Assembly: GCF_003590715.1 (NCBI RefSeq)
Contig: NZ_QQVY01000004.1
Coordinates: forward strand, 186,001-250,000
DNA from: Paracoccus sp. JM45
GTDB taxonomy: Bacteria; Pseudomonadota; Alphaproteobacteria; Rhodobacterales; Rhodobacteraceae
DNA length: 64,000 bases
Reading direction: 5' to 3'
Shown in pieces: positions 62,240 to 64,000 of the stretch; within the stretch, counting starts at the first letter, position 1, and every line of letters starts with the position of its first letter. Made by a program: the position numbers and the translations under genes. The notes beneath the pieces are model-generated. The model worked only from the letters and a program-made list of their open reading frames with translations, was not told the origin of the DNA and searched no databases.

Positions 62240-63994
62240 TTAAAGCGGCCAGATCAACGGGATCAGCAATGATGCCACCAAAGCCATCAACAGGTTTAAC
62301 GGCAGACCGACCTTGATAAAGTCGGTAAAGCGGTAACCACCCGGACCATAGACCAGCGTGTTGGTCTGATATCCGATCGGGGTTGCGAAACTGGCCGAGG
62401 CCCCCATCATCACCGCAACAACCAAAGGACGCGGATCAACCCCCAGCGAATTGCCAAGGCTGATCGCCAAAGGCGTCACGATGACCGCCACAGCGTTATT
62501 CGTCACCGTTTCCGTCAATGATGTGGACAGCATATAGACCGCCAGCACCAGCGCCCAAGGCGGCAGGGTCGCCAGCCACGGCGCAACCTTATCGACCACC
62601 AGTTGCACCGCACCGCTGTTTTCCAGACCGGCACCGACGGCCAGCATGGCAAAAATCAGCGCCATCAGTCGGCCATCGACAAAGGACAATGCCTCATCTG
62701 CGTCAATGCAGCGGGTGCCCAGCACCACCGCAACACCGATAAAGGACAGCAGCAGGATCGGCGCGACCTCGAATGCCGACAGCACAACGACGCCCACCAG
62801 CGTTGCCACGACAATCGGCGCATGGCGGCGGCGATAGGCACGGTCAGAGGGGGCCGAAACCTCGACCATGTCCATATCGCTGGCAAGGCGCTGGATGTCG
62901 GTCGAGGCCCCTTCCAGCAGCAGCGTATCCCCAACGCGCACAACCAGATCATCCAGCTGGCGGCCGATATTCTGGTTCTTGCGATGGGCAGCCAGCACAT
63001 AGACACCATAGCGGCGGCGCAGGCGCATAGACCCCAGACTGCGCCCGACCATATGGCAACCGGGGGTGATCAACACCTCGACCGTCGAGGTCTGGACCGA
63101 GGACAGCTTGTCCACCATCCGCAGTTCCTTATGGGTCTGCAGGCCCAGAACCTCGGACATGGGGGTGCGAAGGACGACACGGTCGCCTTCTTCCAGAAAG
63201 ACAGCGGACAGATCACGGCGCAGGGATTCGTCGCCGCGCAGCACGTCGATCACACGGGCGCTTTCACGGGCGAAGATATCGACGTCTTCAAGACTTTTAC
63301 CGATCAGCGATGATCCTTCGGGGATCGCCACCTCGGTGAAGAATTTCATTTTGCTGCGGCCTGACAACAGTTGCGACATGGAATCGCGGTTGGGCAACAG
63401 GCGCGGCGCGAAGATCAGCAGATATGTCACGCCGACGATCGCCATAGGAAAACCGACCCATGTGATTTCGAAGATCGAGAAATGCTCCATCCCCGAGGCG
63501 CGGGCCACACCATCCACTAGCAGGTTGGTCGAGGTGCCGATCAATGTCATCGTCCCGCCCAGAATCGAGAGATAAGACAGCGGGATCAGCAGCTTGGAGG
63601 GGGATTTTCCCATCTCTTTGGCCAATTGCATGAAAATCGGCATCATGACAACCACCAGCGGGGTGTTGTTGACGAATGCCGACATGGCGCAAACCAGAAT
63701 GGATACCGATGCCAGCGTCAGAATAGGATGCGCCCCTGCATGGCGCGCGGCGCGTTGACCGATCCAATCCAGCGCACCTGTGCGAACCAGACCGCCAACG
63801 ATGATAAACATGAAGGCAATGGTCCATGGCGCCGAATTCGACAGCACACCGGCGATGCTGTCCACATCCAGAATACCAAGGCTTAGCAGCGTCACGGCGC
63901 CAAGAATTGCTGTCACTTCCGGCGGATAAGTCTCTCGGATGAACAGTGTCAGCATCGTGATGATCAAGAAAATGGTCACCACAGAACCGGTCAT
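62240..63994 (-). CDS. SLC13-type permease with RCK_C domains (second copy)
   Basis: The 584-residue protein has the same layout as the permease at 60039: helices, two central TrkA-C domains (about 210-370: VAIPEGSSLIGKSLEDVDIF and VLITPGCHMVGRSLGSMRLRRRYG), then helices. The DASS motifs are GGTMTLIGTSTNLLVDGVAR and TETVTNNAVAVIVTPLA, with FATPIGYQTNTLVYGPG near the end. Sequence identity with the first copy is visible only at motifs, so they are distant paralogues. The start lies 6 bp from the window end; it appears complete, but the ribosome-binding site is outside. Confidence 0.9.
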   Translation of the reverse strand: MTGSVVTIFLIITMLTLFIRETYPPEVTAILGAVTLLSLGILDVDSIAGVLSNSAPWTIAFMFIIVGGLVRTGALDWIGQRAARHAGAHPILTLASVSILVCAMSAFVNNTPLVVVMMPIFMQLAKEMGKSPSKLLIPLSYLSILGGTMTLIGTSTNLLVDGVARASGMEHFSIFEITWVGFPMAIVGVTYLLIFAPRLLPNRDSMSQLLSGRSKMKFFTEVAIPEGSSLIGKSLEDVDIFARESARVIDVLRGDESLRRDLSAVFLEEGDRVVLRTPMSEVLGLQTHKELRMVDKLSSVQTSTVEVLITPGCHMVGRSLGSMRLRRRYGVYVLAAHRKNQNIGRQLDDLVVRVGDTLLLEGASTDIQRLASDMDMVEVSAPSDRAYRRRHAPIVVATLVGVVVLSAFEVAPILLLSFIGVAVVLGTRCIDADEALSFVDGRLMALIFAMLAVGAGLENSGAVQLVVDKVAPWLATLPPWALVLAVYMLSTSLTETVTNNAVAVIVTPLAISLGNSLGVDPRPLVVAVMMGASASFATPIGYQTNTLVYGPGGYRFTDFIKVGLPLNLLMALVASLLIPLIWPL

Positions 63995-64000
63995 TCCGGT

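Noticed and set aside
1..64000. tRNA, rRNA, CRISPR arrays, insertion sequences, integrases
   Set aside because: No cloverleaf-like segments, no regularly spaced repeats, no transposase or integrase reading frames and no long terminal repeats were seen by eye. A tRNAscan and repeat search would be needed to exclude small ones.

Overview
The window looks like chromosomal core DNA of a high-GC alphaproteobacterium, most likely a member of the Rhodobacteraceae/Paracoccaceae. The clues are HemA-type 5-aminolevulinate synthase with the active lysine at 248, a CckA hybrid kinase, an alphaproteobacterial GAAC-N7-GAAC LexA box in front of recA, an FeS-type bacterial photolyase, and many proteins typical of that family. 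No rRNA, tRNA, CRISPR array, prophage or insertion sequence was seen. About 57 genes are supported, packed tightly with many 1-4 bp stop/start overlaps.

Layout. 1-8.9 kb: a cut CAP-like lipoprotein, guaA, an FeS (6-4)-type photolyase, an ABM-GNAT fusion, oligoendopeptidase F, a membrane-anchored M19 dipeptidase, RbsD, an entericidin-like lipoprotein and a small secreted protein. 8.9-21 kb: lepA, an HAD-EamA pair, a small secreted protein, a class III sirtuin, an orphan ParA, an ABM protein, a second M19 dipeptidase, a RodZ-like protein, hemA, an M20 peptidase and a lytic transglycosylase-like lipoprotein. 21-32.3 kb: gatB, a DUF4177 protein, a class II amidotransferase, DUF1330-alaS (overlapping), recA with an SOS box, a sulfotransferase-like protein, cckA and rsmB. 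32.3-40.6 kb: a GIY-YIG-like membrane protein, a peroxiredoxin/DUF302 pair, divergent dctA and dctBD around a DctD-type operator, and a type III polyketide synthase with a methyltransferase partner.

40.6-57.5 kb is a purine catabolic region. It encodes GuaD (guanine to xanthine), XdhABC (xanthine to urate), membrane PuuD (urate to 5-hydroxyisourate), UraH (to OHCU), a PuuE-UraD fusion (OHCU to S-allantoin to allantoate) and a ureidoglycine aminohydrolase. Two purine permease types and LysR and IclR regulators accompany them. Allantoate amidohydrolase and ureidoglycolate-consuming enzymes are not in the window. A PepSY/DUF2946-like pair sits inside the region. 57.5-64 kb: LysE and EamA transporters, yebC, two SLC13-type permeases with RCK_C domains, and a DUF1127 protein between them.

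The points most worth following are: a DctD homologue that has lost the GAFTGA sigma54 contact motif yet lies beside an operator whose arms fit rhizobial DctD sites; a GIY-YIG-like domain attached to a membrane anchor; the type III PKS/methyltransferase pair; the regulatory DNA of the purine cluster, with four inverted repeats in one 332-bp gap; and a structured leader that reaches the ribosome-binding site of the purine permease gene. All functional calls come from reading the sequence and family knowledge; no database search was run.
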